Source of the DNA: Flammeovirgaceae bacterium UBA1842
GTDB taxonomy: Bacteria; Bacteroidota; Bacteroidia; Cytophagales; Cyclobacteriaceae
Assembly: GCA_002338655.1 (NCBI GenBank)
Contig: DDIU01000043.1
Coordinates: 49,311-107,731, forward strand
Length of the DNA stretch: 58,421 bases
Reading direction: 5' to 3'
The translations under genes were made by a program, and so were the position numbers. The notes under the pieces were generated by a model. It saw nothing but the letters and a program-made list of their open reading frames with translations. It searched no databases and was not told the DNA's origin. Of this stretch, positions 36,701 to 45,672 are shown in pieces. Position 1 is the first letter of the stretch, and every line of letters starts with the position of its first letter.

Positions 36701-36896
36701 ACTTGCTAGAATGAAAAATGTGGTGCGCAGCTTTAAAATATATGTGAGAGGTACAAATCTTTTGACTTTCACAAAATACACAGGGTTAGACCCTGAGGTT
36801 AGTGCGTTTGGGTCAAACGCTATTGGTGGTGGTGTCGATGAATTGACAATGCCACAAAGTAAAATGATACAGGTGGGAGTTAATTTAGGATTCTAA
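33732..36896 (+). CDS. SusC/RagA-family TonB-dependent receptor
   Basis: Outer-membrane transporter of 1054 aa. After the signal peptide (ends AMAQ) comes a carboxypeptidase-like CNA-B domain (DIRGQVVGADDKEPIVGANV), then the plug with LQEVVVTGYGSQKKMDVTGS, the SusC signature region LIVIDGVPVYG and SIYGSRGAAGVILITTKKG, and the 22-strand barrel ending in MIQVGVNLGF. It imports an oligomer delivered by its SusD partner with energy from TonB. No STN signalling domain is visible between the signal peptide and the CNA-B domain. susD starts 3 bp after the stop. Confidence 0.96.
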   Translation: MRIQTLFIGVIFLCFAMSAMAQDNNQSKPLIKLIDIRGQVVGADDKEPIVGANVIIKSSKKGTACDLDGNFMLTASSQDSVLITAVGFKPLLRAVRLLETSPLIEMTPDVMNLQEVVVTGYGSQKKMDVTGSISSIGAREIENTTSISMDNALAGKAAGVLVNSSSGVPGSATSITIRGLTSLSGDANNPLIVIDGVPVYGTGKDLNTTGFAESVTGAISISGGTRVASDFRLKTEFERNPLANLNPSDIESIEILKDSYATSIYGSRGAAGVILITTKKGVKGRTKLDFSYLTGVLQPIGTYDLLNSTQYNDIYNRFFKNGITETPNTDWQDEVLRTAVTSDVGLSISGGDDRGTYFISGTYTSQPAYIVNQDFERYSGRVNLVYKSSDKISFGNNTVISHTNNQALNAQQIYYDAILKSPSLPVFDEDNKYYYGINELKGLGVVNVNPLAVANKNINSLEDTRTVSTIYANIDFFEWLSAKSEVGIDLYNSRAYSRRAAAPGFLPNGEAIETTSQNRKLVVNNTLNIDHLFNDIHYFNAVIGQSFETSKEQQIGIASDNFPNDNILSIGATNSADRRVRTAISREWALTSYFARVNYHYKNKYLAGITYRLDGSSRFAQNNRYVGFPAFSLGWRLSEEKFLNRLGPISDLKLRGSLGFSGIQGSGYSSYYGFQGQYVFTENQYGNLGILEPQQPPNPDVEWQRTRSVDIGLDVSLWEGNINLIIDYYHKRVNNLLFSSTVPYYLGYSSQEQNLGDMKNEGFEFTLNAEHKIGPVQWITNFNLAANRNKILKLNQQGEFVGRTADGGKYLKEGEEAGLFFLYQWEGVDPITGNPLWLDGDGNLTTSPPENRWRVEDNLERHRKVYGSNQPDYFGGFSNSFIYKGFQLDVNFTYSYGNKMFNGSKATLLTYSTGDGNNLLTDVLGYWKIAGHQTEIPALRNESISKPEDANANDATYDYTVSRESSRFLEDGSFARMKTIQLSYTFSPMLLARMKNVVRSFKIYVRGTNLLTFTKYTGLDPEVSAFGSNAIGGGVDELTMPQSKMIQVGVNLGF

Positions 36897-36899
36897 GTT

Positions 36900-38327
36900 A
36901 TGAGAAGGCAATTCAAATACTTATTTATTGGTGTGGTATTAATAACAAGTTGTGACAGCAAATTGGATATCAAACCTGAAGATACATTGGTGGAAACTGA
37001 CGTATTTGCAGAGGAGGCATTGGCTGAACGTGCGCTCGGAGAAGCTTATTTAAAGCTTGTAAGGTCTACTACCAACACGACATTTACTTATGGTGATTTT
37101 ACTACCGATGTGGCCGTCACTAATAATATTGAGTTTTACAATAATTATATTGATGGTAATGTACGGCCTGATGATCAAAGTCTGTCTGGGTTTTGGCTTG
37201 ATTACTATTCTGCTGTTAATTCAGCCAATGCGCTAGTAGTAAATATTCCCAAGTATGGGGCTTATGATCAAAATATACAGGATCAACATATTGGGGAGGC
37301 TAAGTTTATTCGTGCTTTTGCTTATTTGAAATTATTAAACTTGTTTGGAGAAGGTGCTTTGACAAAAAATATGTCTGGACTTGGACTGCCGATGCCACTT
37401 ACCCCGTTTGAAGGTTACAATGAAAAGGATGCTGTATTACCACGCTCATCAGTCCAAGAAGTATACGATCAGATTATTAAAGATTTGGAGGAGGCAGCTG
37501 TAGCAGTACCTGAATCCTATGGGACCTCATCTTCTGGTAATCTTGATACCAGAACCCGAGCTACAAAAGGAGCAGCTTATGCTTTACTGTCAAGAACTTA
37601 CCTTTATATGGGTGATTATCCGAAAGCAGCGGACTATGCACAACAAGTGATAAACTTGAATGGAATATATGAGTTGGATGATGATCTAACTAATCTCTTC
37701 CCAAATAATTTCCCCGACCCTCAAACCAGTATTTCTCCAGAATATATATTTGGCTATCCTTTTAGTTCAAACCAAATGGGGAGTAATAACCTTGGTTTTT
37801 CCTATTTCTACAAATTATCAATTTGGGTAAATGAAGACTTTATTGCCACTTATCCAGCAGGGGATTTAAGGGTAGATCAGCTAATTTTTATAGGTGATAC
37901 ACAATATAATAAGCAAGTTGTGGCAGGGCGAAGGACAACAGTAAAGTTTTCTAATCCAAATGGGAGAAGTAATGTCCCCATGCTACGCCTAGCTGAAGTC
38001 ATTTTGACAAGAGCCGAGGCACTGGCCCGTACCAATGGGGTAAATCAAGAGTCCGTTGATTTGTTAAATGAAATTTATAAAAGAGCAAACCCAACTGCTA
38101 CAGATCACGTATTGGCGGATTTTGGAAATGGGCAACAATTGGTCGATGAAATTTTGAAAGAAAGAAAATTTGAACTGGCTTACGAAGGCCAAACACGTTA
38201 TGACTTGATAAGAACAGGTCGATCATTAAAAAATCCGAATATTCCAGAAAACTATAAAGTATTACCAATACCACAGATTGATATTGATATCGGTAAAGGG
38301 ATCATTATACAAAACCCTGGCTATTAA
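36900..38327 (+). CDS. SusD/RagB-family substrate-binding lipoprotein
   Basis: The lid lipoprotein of the SusCD pair, 475 aa, lipobox LITSC (Cys about 18). TPR-like helical repeats and the C-terminal block EILKERKFELAYEGQTRYDLIRTGR are diagnostic of SusD. It captures substrate at the cell surface and closes over the SusC barrel. It is translated directly after susC and followed by the triple thioredoxin gene 42 bp downstream. No glycoside hydrolase, polysaccharide lyase or sulfatase accompanies it, so the substrate need not be a glycan. Confidence 0.96.
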   Translation: MRRQFKYLFIGVVLITSCDSKLDIKPEDTLVETDVFAEEALAERALGEAYLKLVRSTTNTTFTYGDFTTDVAVTNNIEFYNNYIDGNVRPDDQSLSGFWLDYYSAVNSANALVVNIPKYGAYDQNIQDQHIGEAKFIRAFAYLKLLNLFGEGALTKNMSGLGLPMPLTPFEGYNEKDAVLPRSSVQEVYDQIIKDLEEAAVAVPESYGTSSSGNLDTRTRATKGAAYALLSRTYLYMGDYPKAADYAQQVINLNGIYELDDDLTNLFPNNFPDPQTSISPEYIFGYPFSSNQMGSNNLGFSYFYKLSIWVNEDFIATYPAGDLRVDQLIFIGDTQYNKQVVAGRRTTVKFSNPNGRSNVPMLRLAEVILTRAEALARTNGVNQESVDLLNEIYKRANPTATDHVLADFGNGQQLVDEILKERKFELAYEGQTRYDLIRTGRSLKNPNIPENYKVLPIPQIDIDIGKGIIIQNPGY

Positions 38328-38369
38328 AAAAATTGAACTAATAATTAAACGAACTAATAATAAGAAATC

Positions 38370-40358
38370 ATGAGTAAAAATATTAATTACAAGTTAGCAC
38401 TCGCCTTGATCTTTTGTCTGGCAACAGCTTTTAATTTAAGTGCACAAAAGACAAAAATCAAATTTCAGGACTTGACTTGGGAGCAAGCGATGAAAAAGGC
38501 GGAGAAAGAAAAGAAATTCATCTTTGTTGATGCTTACCGTGTACCGTGTGAGTCCTGTGACCAAGCCATAAGCGAGGTGTTCAGTGTGGACAGCATTGCT
38601 ACACTATACAACGATCACTTTGTAAGTATCAGAATTAACATGGCTACCAAAGAAGGAAATGCATTTGCCCCCAAGCTTCAAATGCTAATGTATCCAGCAT
38701 ATGTGTTTTTCTCAGCCGATGGTGAACAATTGGGATCTTCCAATTCATATAATTTTGTAAAAGACCATGGGCAAGCCATGTATCAGGCAAACTTGGCCAT
38801 AACGCAGGGTAATATCAGGTTAAACAATTCTAGAAGTATTCAATTCGTACAAATGCCATGGGCAGCTGTTTTAGAGAAATCTAAAAAGGAAAATAAGCCC
38901 ATTTTCGTTGATACTTATACCACTTGGTGTCGCCCTTGTATCCAAATGGACAGGAATGTGTTTACTCTAGATGAAGTAGCCGATTTTTATAATGAGAATT
39001 TCATTAATGTTAAAATGAATGCCGAAAAAGGTGAGGGAATTGACATTCAAAAGAAGTTTAATGTTAGGGGGTATCCTACCTATTTATATTTAGATGGTAA
39101 CGGAGAGCTTGTTATTGAACATAGTGGGTACACTGAAGCCGAAAAATTTATTGAATACGGAAAAGAAGCGTTAAAAGAATATCAGAAAAAGCAAGCTGAA
39201 GGAAAAGGGATTGAATTCATAGAGGGTAGCTGGGGTGATATTCTGAAAAAATCAAGAGCGGAAAATAAGCTTATCTTTTTCGATGCTTATACTACCTGGT
39301 GTGGGCCTTGTAAAATGATGGCCAAAAATGTGTTTACCAATGACACCATTGCCGATTTCTTCAATGCTAACTTTATCAACACAAAGTTTGACATGGAAAA
39401 AGGAGAGGGAATTGATCTTAAAGATAAGTTTGGAATAAGAGCTTATCCTACCTACATCTATGTTGACGCAGATGGTAATGAAGTACACCGGACGGTGGGC
39501 TCTACAGATGTACAAACATTTTTAGGGTATGGAAAAAATGCTTTAAGCGATAATAAAACACTATCCTATTTGGAAGGGCAATATAAAGCGGGCAATCGGG
39601 AACCAGCTTTTATTACAGAATACCTAAGTGCGTTGAAAGTCGCCTATGAAAGCAAGCAAATGGGTGAAGTGGCATCCGTTTATTTAGATGGACTTAAAAA
39701 CAAGCAACTACTTGAACAAGCCAATTGGGAAATATTAAAAGAATATCTGATTGATGATCAGACTAACTCGTTTGATTACTTGGTAAAAAACAGAGCTAAA
39801 TTTTACAAGCAGTATGATAAAAAGGATGTAGATGATAAGATTTACTCCACTTATCTCAGAGGGGGAAATAGGTATGTGACTAACAACGATGACAAATCAA
39901 AAAATTTCGATGAAGAAGGTTTTAAAAAGTATTTAAAAGGTATTGAAGATTCTGGCGTAGATAGGAAAGAGAAGATCGTGACTTATGCTACTATCAACAA
40001 TTTATATTCAAGACAAGAGTGGGAGAAATATGCAGAAGCCATTGATAAAGGTTTGGCAAACGGCAATGTTGACAAAACAGCTCTCAATCTATACAACTAT
40101 GCCTTGACAATGAAACGATTTGCAGAAACACCTGAATTATTAACCAAAGGAGCCAATTGGGCAAAAATAGGTGGTGATGTGGATACCAATGGGTATGCTG
40201 CTACTTATTATAATTTGGAAGCCGAGCTACTAGATAAGGCTGGTAAACCGGAAGAAGCTGAAATAGCACGTAACAGGTTTGACGCTCAGCAGCTTCAAGA
40301 GGCTAAGGATAAAAATCCTATGAAAGAACTTACTCCAATGACAAAAAAGAAAAATTAG
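38370..40358 (+). CDS. Exported protein with three thioredoxin-like domains
   Basis: A 662-aa exported protein (signal peptide ends NLSAQ) with three tandem thioredoxin folds. The CxxC sites are CESC (60-63), CRPC (187-190) and CGPC (311-314); domains 2 and 3 have the WCxxC context and the cis-proline loop GYPTY or AYPTY, while domain 1 lacks the Trp and has YPAY. A helical C-terminal part of about 260 residues, TPR-like, follows. It is probably a periplasmic thiol reductase or isomerase fed by a DsbD-type donor, and dsbD is the next gene. It belongs to the SusCD transcription unit. Confidence 0.88.
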   Translation: MSKNINYKLALALIFCLATAFNLSAQKTKIKFQDLTWEQAMKKAEKEKKFIFVDAYRVPCESCDQAISEVFSVDSIATLYNDHFVSIRINMATKEGNAFAPKLQMLMYPAYVFFSADGEQLGSSNSYNFVKDHGQAMYQANLAITQGNIRLNNSRSIQFVQMPWAAVLEKSKKENKPIFVDTYTTWCRPCIQMDRNVFTLDEVADFYNENFINVKMNAEKGEGIDIQKKFNVRGYPTYLYLDGNGELVIEHSGYTEAEKFIEYGKEALKEYQKKQAEGKGIEFIEGSWGDILKKSRAENKLIFFDAYTTWCGPCKMMAKNVFTNDTIADFFNANFINTKFDMEKGEGIDLKDKFGIRAYPTYIYVDADGNEVHRTVGSTDVQTFLGYGKNALSDNKTLSYLEGQYKAGNREPAFITEYLSALKVAYESKQMGEVASVYLDGLKNKQLLEQANWEILKEYLIDDQTNSFDYLVKNRAKFYKQYDKKDVDDKIYSTYLRGGNRYVTNNDDKSKNFDEEGFKKYLKGIEDSGVDRKEKIVTYATINNLYSRQEWEKYAEAIDKGLANGNVDKTALNLYNYALTMKRFAETPELLTKGANWAKIGGDVDTNGYAATYYNLEAELLDKAGKPEEAEIARNRFDAQQLQEAKDKNPMKELTPMTKKKN

Positions 40359-40378
40359 GCGATCAATCCTGATTGGTG

Positions 40379-40407
40379 AAAAGGGCTGTTAATTTTTCAG
40401 CCCTTTT
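40379..40407 (+). terminator. Rho-independent terminator
   Basis: Ten-bp stem AAAAGGGCTG/CAGCCCTTTT with a 9-nt loop and a T run. It ends the SusCD-thioredoxin unit. Confidence 0.88.
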
Positions 40408-40558
40408 TTTTAACCCGAACCTTTTACAGTCCGGCAGTGGAGTTACAAAGTACCGTACAACCGTTCGCATAAAGAACTATATTTTTCATCTTTTTGGATA
40501 GGCGTAAGGAACAGTTACCGGGTATATATAATAAGACCAATTGATAAAATACTTATAA

Positions 40559-42775
40559 ATGAGAGTTAAACTGACAGTGCTCCTGTTCTTGTTAAGCTTT
40601 GGGTTAAACCAATCCTTTGCCCAGATATTGGACCCAGCACATTGGAGCTACAATACATCTGTTGACAAAGCAACCGTTGGGCAGGAGATTGACATTGTGT
40701 TCAAGGTTGTGATTGACGACACTTGGTACGTATATTCTTCAGACTTTAGCAAGGATGTAGGGCCAAAAGTAACTGAATTTCATTATGAGCCAAACGACTC
40801 ATACGAGTTGGTTGGGGAAATTAAGGCAATAAACCCTAAGCAAAAATATGATGATGTTTTTGAAGGGGATGTAAGGTACTTTGAACATGAAGCTGAGTTT
40901 AGGCAAACCATCAAAATATTAACAACAGATTTAGTTGTCAAAGGCGATTATGAGTATCAAACATGTACTACCGTAGATGGGAAATGTATTCCTGGTGATG
41001 GTGAGTTTGAAATAAGCGGATTGAATATTACCATGCCCGTTGAAAAGGCAGCCTCTAAACAGGAAAAGGATAATACTAAAGTAACTGAGGCTCCTGTCGA
41101 ATCACCCAAAATTGAAACTAAACCTCAGGTGGTTGAAAAAAAGGAGGCGGAAGTACTTACACCCGCAACGGCAGTGGAAGGTAAACCGCTGACTAAAATT
41201 GAGGCGGCACAGTCGATGGATACTACTAAATCAGTAGCCGAAAACCCTAAAATCACACCATCGAAATCTAAAGTATCAGCGTCTGTAGTAACAGGTGGTG
41301 ATAGTATCCAAAAAACATCTTTATGGGGGTTTGCCATCCTTGCATTTTTAGCTGGTTTAGCGGCCCTGCTCACTCCATGTGTGTTTCCAATGATACCCAT
41401 GACCGTTACATTTTTCACGGGTTCAAGTTCAAATAGAACCGTGGCTATAAGGAAAGCCGTTATTTATGGCCTGTCCATCATAGTGATCTACTCGGTAGTA
41501 GGTACATTACTCGCATGGATCAACGGACCTGGATTTGCCAATTGGCTAAGCACCCATTGGTTGCCAAACCTATTTTTCTTTGGTGTGTTCGTCATTTTTG
41601 CTTTGTCATTTTTGGGATTGTTTGAGATTACCTTGCCCAGTAGGTTTGTGAACAAAGTTGATAGCAAAGCCGATAAAGGTGGCCTTACTGGTATCTTTTT
41701 TATGGCGTTTACCATTGTACTGGTATCTTTTTCTTGCACCGGCCCCATTGTAGGTTCCATATTGGTGGCATCAGCAGGGGGCGCTATTGTAAAGCCCATT
41801 GTAGGTATGTTCGCCTTCTCATTGGCTTTTGCCATACCTTTTACACTATTTGCTATTTTTCCGCAATGGCTAAGCCAACTCCCAAAATCTGGCGGGTGGT
41901 TAAATTCAGTAAAAGTTGTTCTTGGCTTTTTAGAACTAGCACTGGGATTGAAATTCTTAAGTATAGCCGATCAGGTTTATCATTGGAATTTACTGGATAG
42001 AGAAGTCTATTTAGCTATCTGGATTGTGATTTTTGCATTAATAGGTTTCTATCTACTGGGTAAAATAATATTGCCGAATGACAGCAAATTGGAAAAAGTA
42101 AGTGTGAGCAGGCTCATGCTCGCGATTGCCTCCTTCACATTTGTCGTATATCTTATTCCTGGGATGTTTGGAGCCCCCCTCAAGGCACTTGCTGGCTACC
42201 TACCGCCAATGAGTACAATGGATTTTAATCTACCTGGGCTTATGGCCAATGCTAATACTGGTCAGCCACAACAAGCCAATACCTTGTGTGAGGAACCAAG
42301 ATATGGAGATGTGCTTCATTTTCCCCACGGCATTCAAGGGTATTTTGACCTTGACCAAGCAATAAAATGCTCACAAGAGCAACAAAAGCCTATCTTCATT
42401 GATTTTACAGGACATGGCTGTGTCAACTGCCGTGAAATGGAAGCCCGTGTGTGGTCTGATCCAAAAGTGTTGTCCCGTCTTAAAAATGACTATATAATGG
42501 TGGCTTTATATGTTGACGAAAAATCAGATTTACCTGAATCTGAATGGTACGTATCTGAGTATGATGGGAAGACTAAAAAAACGATAGGCAAACAAAATAC
42601 AGACTACCAAATAAGGAAGTTTAATAATAATGCACAACCATTTTATGTGCTTATGGATGGAGATGAAAACGTACTTATAGAGCCAAAGGCTTATGATTTG
42701 GATATAGATCGTTTCGTTCAATTTCTTGATGAAGGGGTAAAAAAATACAATCAAAATTTAGTAACAAAAAGATAA
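40559..42775 (+). CDS. Thiol:disulfide interchange protein DsbD family
   Basis: A 738-aa inner-membrane electron carrier with the three classical parts of DsbD. The periplasmic N-domain (about 25-155) has Cys136 and Cys143; a charged, low-complexity linker follows (160-250). The eight-helix membrane domain holds Cys274 in LTPCVFPMIP and Cys393 in FSCTGPIVG. The C-terminal thioredoxin domain has CVNC (621-624). It moves electrons from cytoplasmic thioredoxin to the periplasm and probably keeps the neighbouring triple thioredoxin protein reduced. The M16 peptidase gene starts 3 bp after its stop. Confidence 0.94.
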   Translation: MRVKLTVLLFLLSFGLNQSFAQILDPAHWSYNTSVDKATVGQEIDIVFKVVIDDTWYVYSSDFSKDVGPKVTEFHYEPNDSYELVGEIKAINPKQKYDDVFEGDVRYFEHEAEFRQTIKILTTDLVVKGDYEYQTCTTVDGKCIPGDGEFEISGLNITMPVEKAASKQEKDNTKVTEAPVESPKIETKPQVVEKKEAEVLTPATAVEGKPLTKIEAAQSMDTTKSVAENPKITPSKSKVSASVVTGGDSIQKTSLWGFAILAFLAGLAALLTPCVFPMIPMTVTFFTGSSSNRTVAIRKAVIYGLSIIVIYSVVGTLLAWINGPGFANWLSTHWLPNLFFFGVFVIFALSFLGLFEITLPSRFVNKVDSKADKGGLTGIFFMAFTIVLVSFSCTGPIVGSILVASAGGAIVKPIVGMFAFSLAFAIPFTLFAIFPQWLSQLPKSGGWLNSVKVVLGFLELALGLKFLSIADQVYHWNLLDREVYLAIWIVIFALIGFYLLGKIILPNDSKLEKVSVSRLMLAIASFTFVVYLIPGMFGAPLKALAGYLPPMSTMDFNLPGLMANANTGQPQQANTLCEEPRYGDVLHFPHGIQGYFDLDQAIKCSQEQQKPIFIDFTGHGCVNCREMEARVWSDPKVLSRLKNDYIMVALYVDEKSDLPESEWYVSEYDGKTKKTIGKQNTDYQIRKFNNNAQPFYVLMDGDENVLIEPKAYDLDIDRFVQFLDEGVKKYNQNLVTKR

Positions 42776-42778
42776 GAT

Positions 42779-45592
42779 ATGATGATGTTAAAAAGATTTG
42801 GGTTAGTGCTTTTTCTTGCGGTATTCTCTGCAACTACTTTTGCACAAAAAGCACCGGGGTTACTCAATAGCAAGGTACGGTATGGTAAATTGGACAATGG
42901 TTTTACCTACTATATTTTACACAATGAAGAGCCAAAAGAGAGGGCGAGTTTTTATATAGTCCAAAATGTCGGTGCCATACTTGAAGACGATGACCAAGAC
43001 GGTTTGGCACACATGCTAGAACATATGGCCTTCAATGGCAGTACCAACTTTCCTGACAAAGGGGTGAAGAATTTTTTGGAGAGAAATGGGGTGGAATTTG
43101 GGAAGAATATCAACGCTTATACCAATGTGGATGAAACGGTATATAATATAAGTAATGTGCCTACCAAAGATCCGATTGTGATGGACTCATGTGTATGGAT
43201 TTTACACGACTGGTCAGGTTCGATATCGTTAGAAGGCGAGGAGATTGATTTGGAACGTGGAGTAATTAAGGAAGAGTGGAGAACAAGGAATAATGCCTCA
43301 AGAAGAATTTACAACCAACTGGCCCCTGTTAACTTTTACAAGTCGAAGTACATAGAACGTGATGTAATTGGCGATATGGATGTAATTGAGAATAGTGATT
43401 ACAAAGCCATTAGGGATTTCTATCACAAATGGTACAGACCAGATTTACAGGCCGCGGTTATTGTAGGGGATTTTGACGTAGATGAAATGGAGGCCCGTGT
43501 TAAAAGAATCTTATCAAAGGTTCCTAAACCAGTGAATCCAGCCGAAAGAATTGAATACGCAATAGAAGATAACAAAGGGATGCTTTTTGCTGTCGCTACT
43601 GATAAAGAAGCGCGAACCACTAGTTTCAATTATTTTTTCAAGCATCCAGCCACGCCTAGAAAGGACAAAAATGAGGCTTATTTGAAAGAACAGATCAAGG
43701 CAGGTATGATCTCAACAATGATGTCTAGCAGATTTCAAGAGATATTGAAGAAACCAGACGCACCTTTTCTTTACGGTTATATTGGTTACTATAATAGGGT
43801 TCGTACTCAGGATAATTTTGCAATGGGTGGTGGAGCTAAAGAGAATGACGTGCTAAAAGCCTTTGAAGCGGTCTATACTGAGGTAGAAAGGGCAAGAAGA
43901 TTTGGGTTTGTACCCTCAGAACTTGAAAGGGTGAAGACCAACAATTTAAAATCTTATGAAAATCAGTACAAGAGACGCGATAAAATCAGCAATGACCGAT
44001 ACGCTTCACAACTGAAAGATCATTACATGGTCAATGACCCTCAACCCGGGGTTGAATTTATGTACGAATTTACCAAAGAGTATATTCCAACGATCACCAC
44101 TGACGATTTAAAGGGTTATTTGGATAAATGGATAACTAAAGACAATTCGGTATTTACTATAAGTGGCCCTGAAAAAGAAGGTGTTACTTATCCAACTAAG
44201 GTTCAAATAGAGAAAGTGATAGCTAAAGTAAAGAAAGCGACTATTACTCCTTATGTTGACGAGGCCGCCAATTTAACACTGATGGAGGACGAGCCCACAC
44301 CAGGTGAAGTAAATTCAACATCAACAGTTGAAGGGTTGGCTGATGCTAAAGTATACGAGCTTTCCAATGGAAGTAAAGTGGTTTTATATCCAACTGACAA
44401 CGTAAAGAGTGAGATTGTTTTCCGAGCGTTAAGCCTTGGAGGCGAATCTTTACTACCAACTGAGCAGTTACCCACAGCATTACATTTTAGCAGTTTGGTG
44501 AATCGCTCAGGCATTGGCCAGCTTAATGAAACTGAACTCAAAAAAGTACTTACAGGTAAAAGTGTTGGGGTTAATCTAAGTCTTAGTGATTACACTGAAA
44601 ATATTAGCGGGAGTGCGGATAAAGATGATATTGAGACCCTCATGCAACTTATCTACCTTTCATTTACTGCACCAAGATTTGATCAGGAGGCGTTTGATAT
44701 TTATAAGGAAAGTCTTAAGCCATATTATCAAAATCAGGACAAAGATCCTGGCAATATATTCCGTGACACTTTAAATACGGTGCTTAATAGCGGTAGCGAA
44801 CGAAGGCCTTTAAACAATATTAAAGTGCTGGATAAGATGTCTTTCAGTGATTTTAAATCCATGTATACCGATAGATTTAATAACCCCGGTGATTTCACAT
44901 TTATTTTTGTTGGTGATTTTACTGCAGCAGATCTACTGCCTCTTGTAGAAAAATATATAGGTGGCATCAGTGGCGAAGCCCAGCAGGAGAATTGGAAAGA
45001 TGATGGTGTTGCTCCTCCAGACCATAATGTGGAAAAGCATTTTAAATTCCCAATGGAGGTTGACAAAAACACTAACTTTTTCAGATACTATTCCGATGAT
45101 TATAAGTACACCGCCTATAATAATTTGTGTATGAATATCGCTGCTTCACTACTCAAGAAGAGATATTTTGAAACAATGAGGGAAGAGGAAGGTGGAACCT
45201 ACGGTGCTGGTGTAGGAAGCTTTACCAACTATATCCCAAAACAAACAATGGGGATAAATATAAGCTTTGATAGTAATCCCGAAAAAGGCGAAAAGTTGAT
45301 TGAAATTGCTAAAAGAGAGATGGAAAACTTAATTACCAATGGAGCAAGGTCAGAGGACTTTGATAATGTTAAGGAATCGCTATTGAAAGGAAGGGAGCAA
45401 AGCCTTAAAAGCAATTGGTATGCAATAGGGCAACTCCGGGAATATTATCTCACGGGGATCAACAATTTAGTCGATGATAATTTTGAAAATATATTAAACG
45501 GGCTAACACTCGAAGATTTTAATAAGACAATAAAGGAGCTGGCAGGCAATGGAAAGTTAAAGCGCTATGAAATTGTGATGCAGGCAGAGTAA
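42779..45592 (+). CDS. M16 family (insulinase-like) zinc peptidase
   Basis: A 937-aa exported peptidase (signal peptide ends TTFAQ). The inverted zinc motif HMLEH (78-82) with the distal Glu in the segment EEIDLERGVIKEEWR is complete in the N-terminal half; the C-terminal half is the inactive partner lobe, ending in MREEEGGTYGAGVGSFTNY. M16 enzymes close around unfolded peptides of limited length. Its coupling to DsbD, directly after a SusCD and thioredoxin unit, suggests degradation of imported peptides whose disulfides have been reduced; this is inference. Confidence 0.94.
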   Translation: MMMLKRFGLVLFLAVFSATTFAQKAPGLLNSKVRYGKLDNGFTYYILHNEEPKERASFYIVQNVGAILEDDDQDGLAHMLEHMAFNGSTNFPDKGVKNFLERNGVEFGKNINAYTNVDETVYNISNVPTKDPIVMDSCVWILHDWSGSISLEGEEIDLERGVIKEEWRTRNNASRRIYNQLAPVNFYKSKYIERDVIGDMDVIENSDYKAIRDFYHKWYRPDLQAAVIVGDFDVDEMEARVKRILSKVPKPVNPAERIEYAIEDNKGMLFAVATDKEARTTSFNYFFKHPATPRKDKNEAYLKEQIKAGMISTMMSSRFQEILKKPDAPFLYGYIGYYNRVRTQDNFAMGGGAKENDVLKAFEAVYTEVERARRFGFVPSELERVKTNNLKSYENQYKRRDKISNDRYASQLKDHYMVNDPQPGVEFMYEFTKEYIPTITTDDLKGYLDKWITKDNSVFTISGPEKEGVTYPTKVQIEKVIAKVKKATITPYVDEAANLTLMEDEPTPGEVNSTSTVEGLADAKVYELSNGSKVVLYPTDNVKSEIVFRALSLGGESLLPTEQLPTALHFSSLVNRSGIGQLNETELKKVLTGKSVGVNLSLSDYTENISGSADKDDIETLMQLIYLSFTAPRFDQEAFDIYKESLKPYYQNQDKDPGNIFRDTLNTVLNSGSERRPLNNIKVLDKMSFSDFKSMYTDRFNNPGDFTFIFVGDFTAADLLPLVEKYIGGISGEAQQENWKDDGVAPPDHNVEKHFKFPMEVDKNTNFFRYYSDDYKYTAYNNLCMNIAASLLKKRYFETMREEEGGTYGAGVGSFTNYIPKQTMGINISFDSNPEKGEKLIEIAKREMENLITNGARSEDFDNVKESLLKGREQSLKSNWYAIGQLREYYLTGINNLVDDNFENILNGLTLEDFNKTIKELAGNGKLKRYEIVMQAE

Positions 45593-45622
45593 GTGTTTTT
45601 TTTTGGTTAGTTTAGGTTTAGC

Positions 45623-45649
45623 ATGCCCCAAATAAGTTATTTGGGGCAT
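45623..45649. terminator. Terminator between M16 and AsmA genes
   Basis: Eleven-bp stem ATGCCCCAAAT/ATTTGGGGCAT (outer A-T pair included) with a 5-nt loop, between convergent genes; T residues follow on the plus strand. Confidence 0.85.
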
Positions 45650-45672
45650 TGCTTTTTATAAGAAGATGGGAT

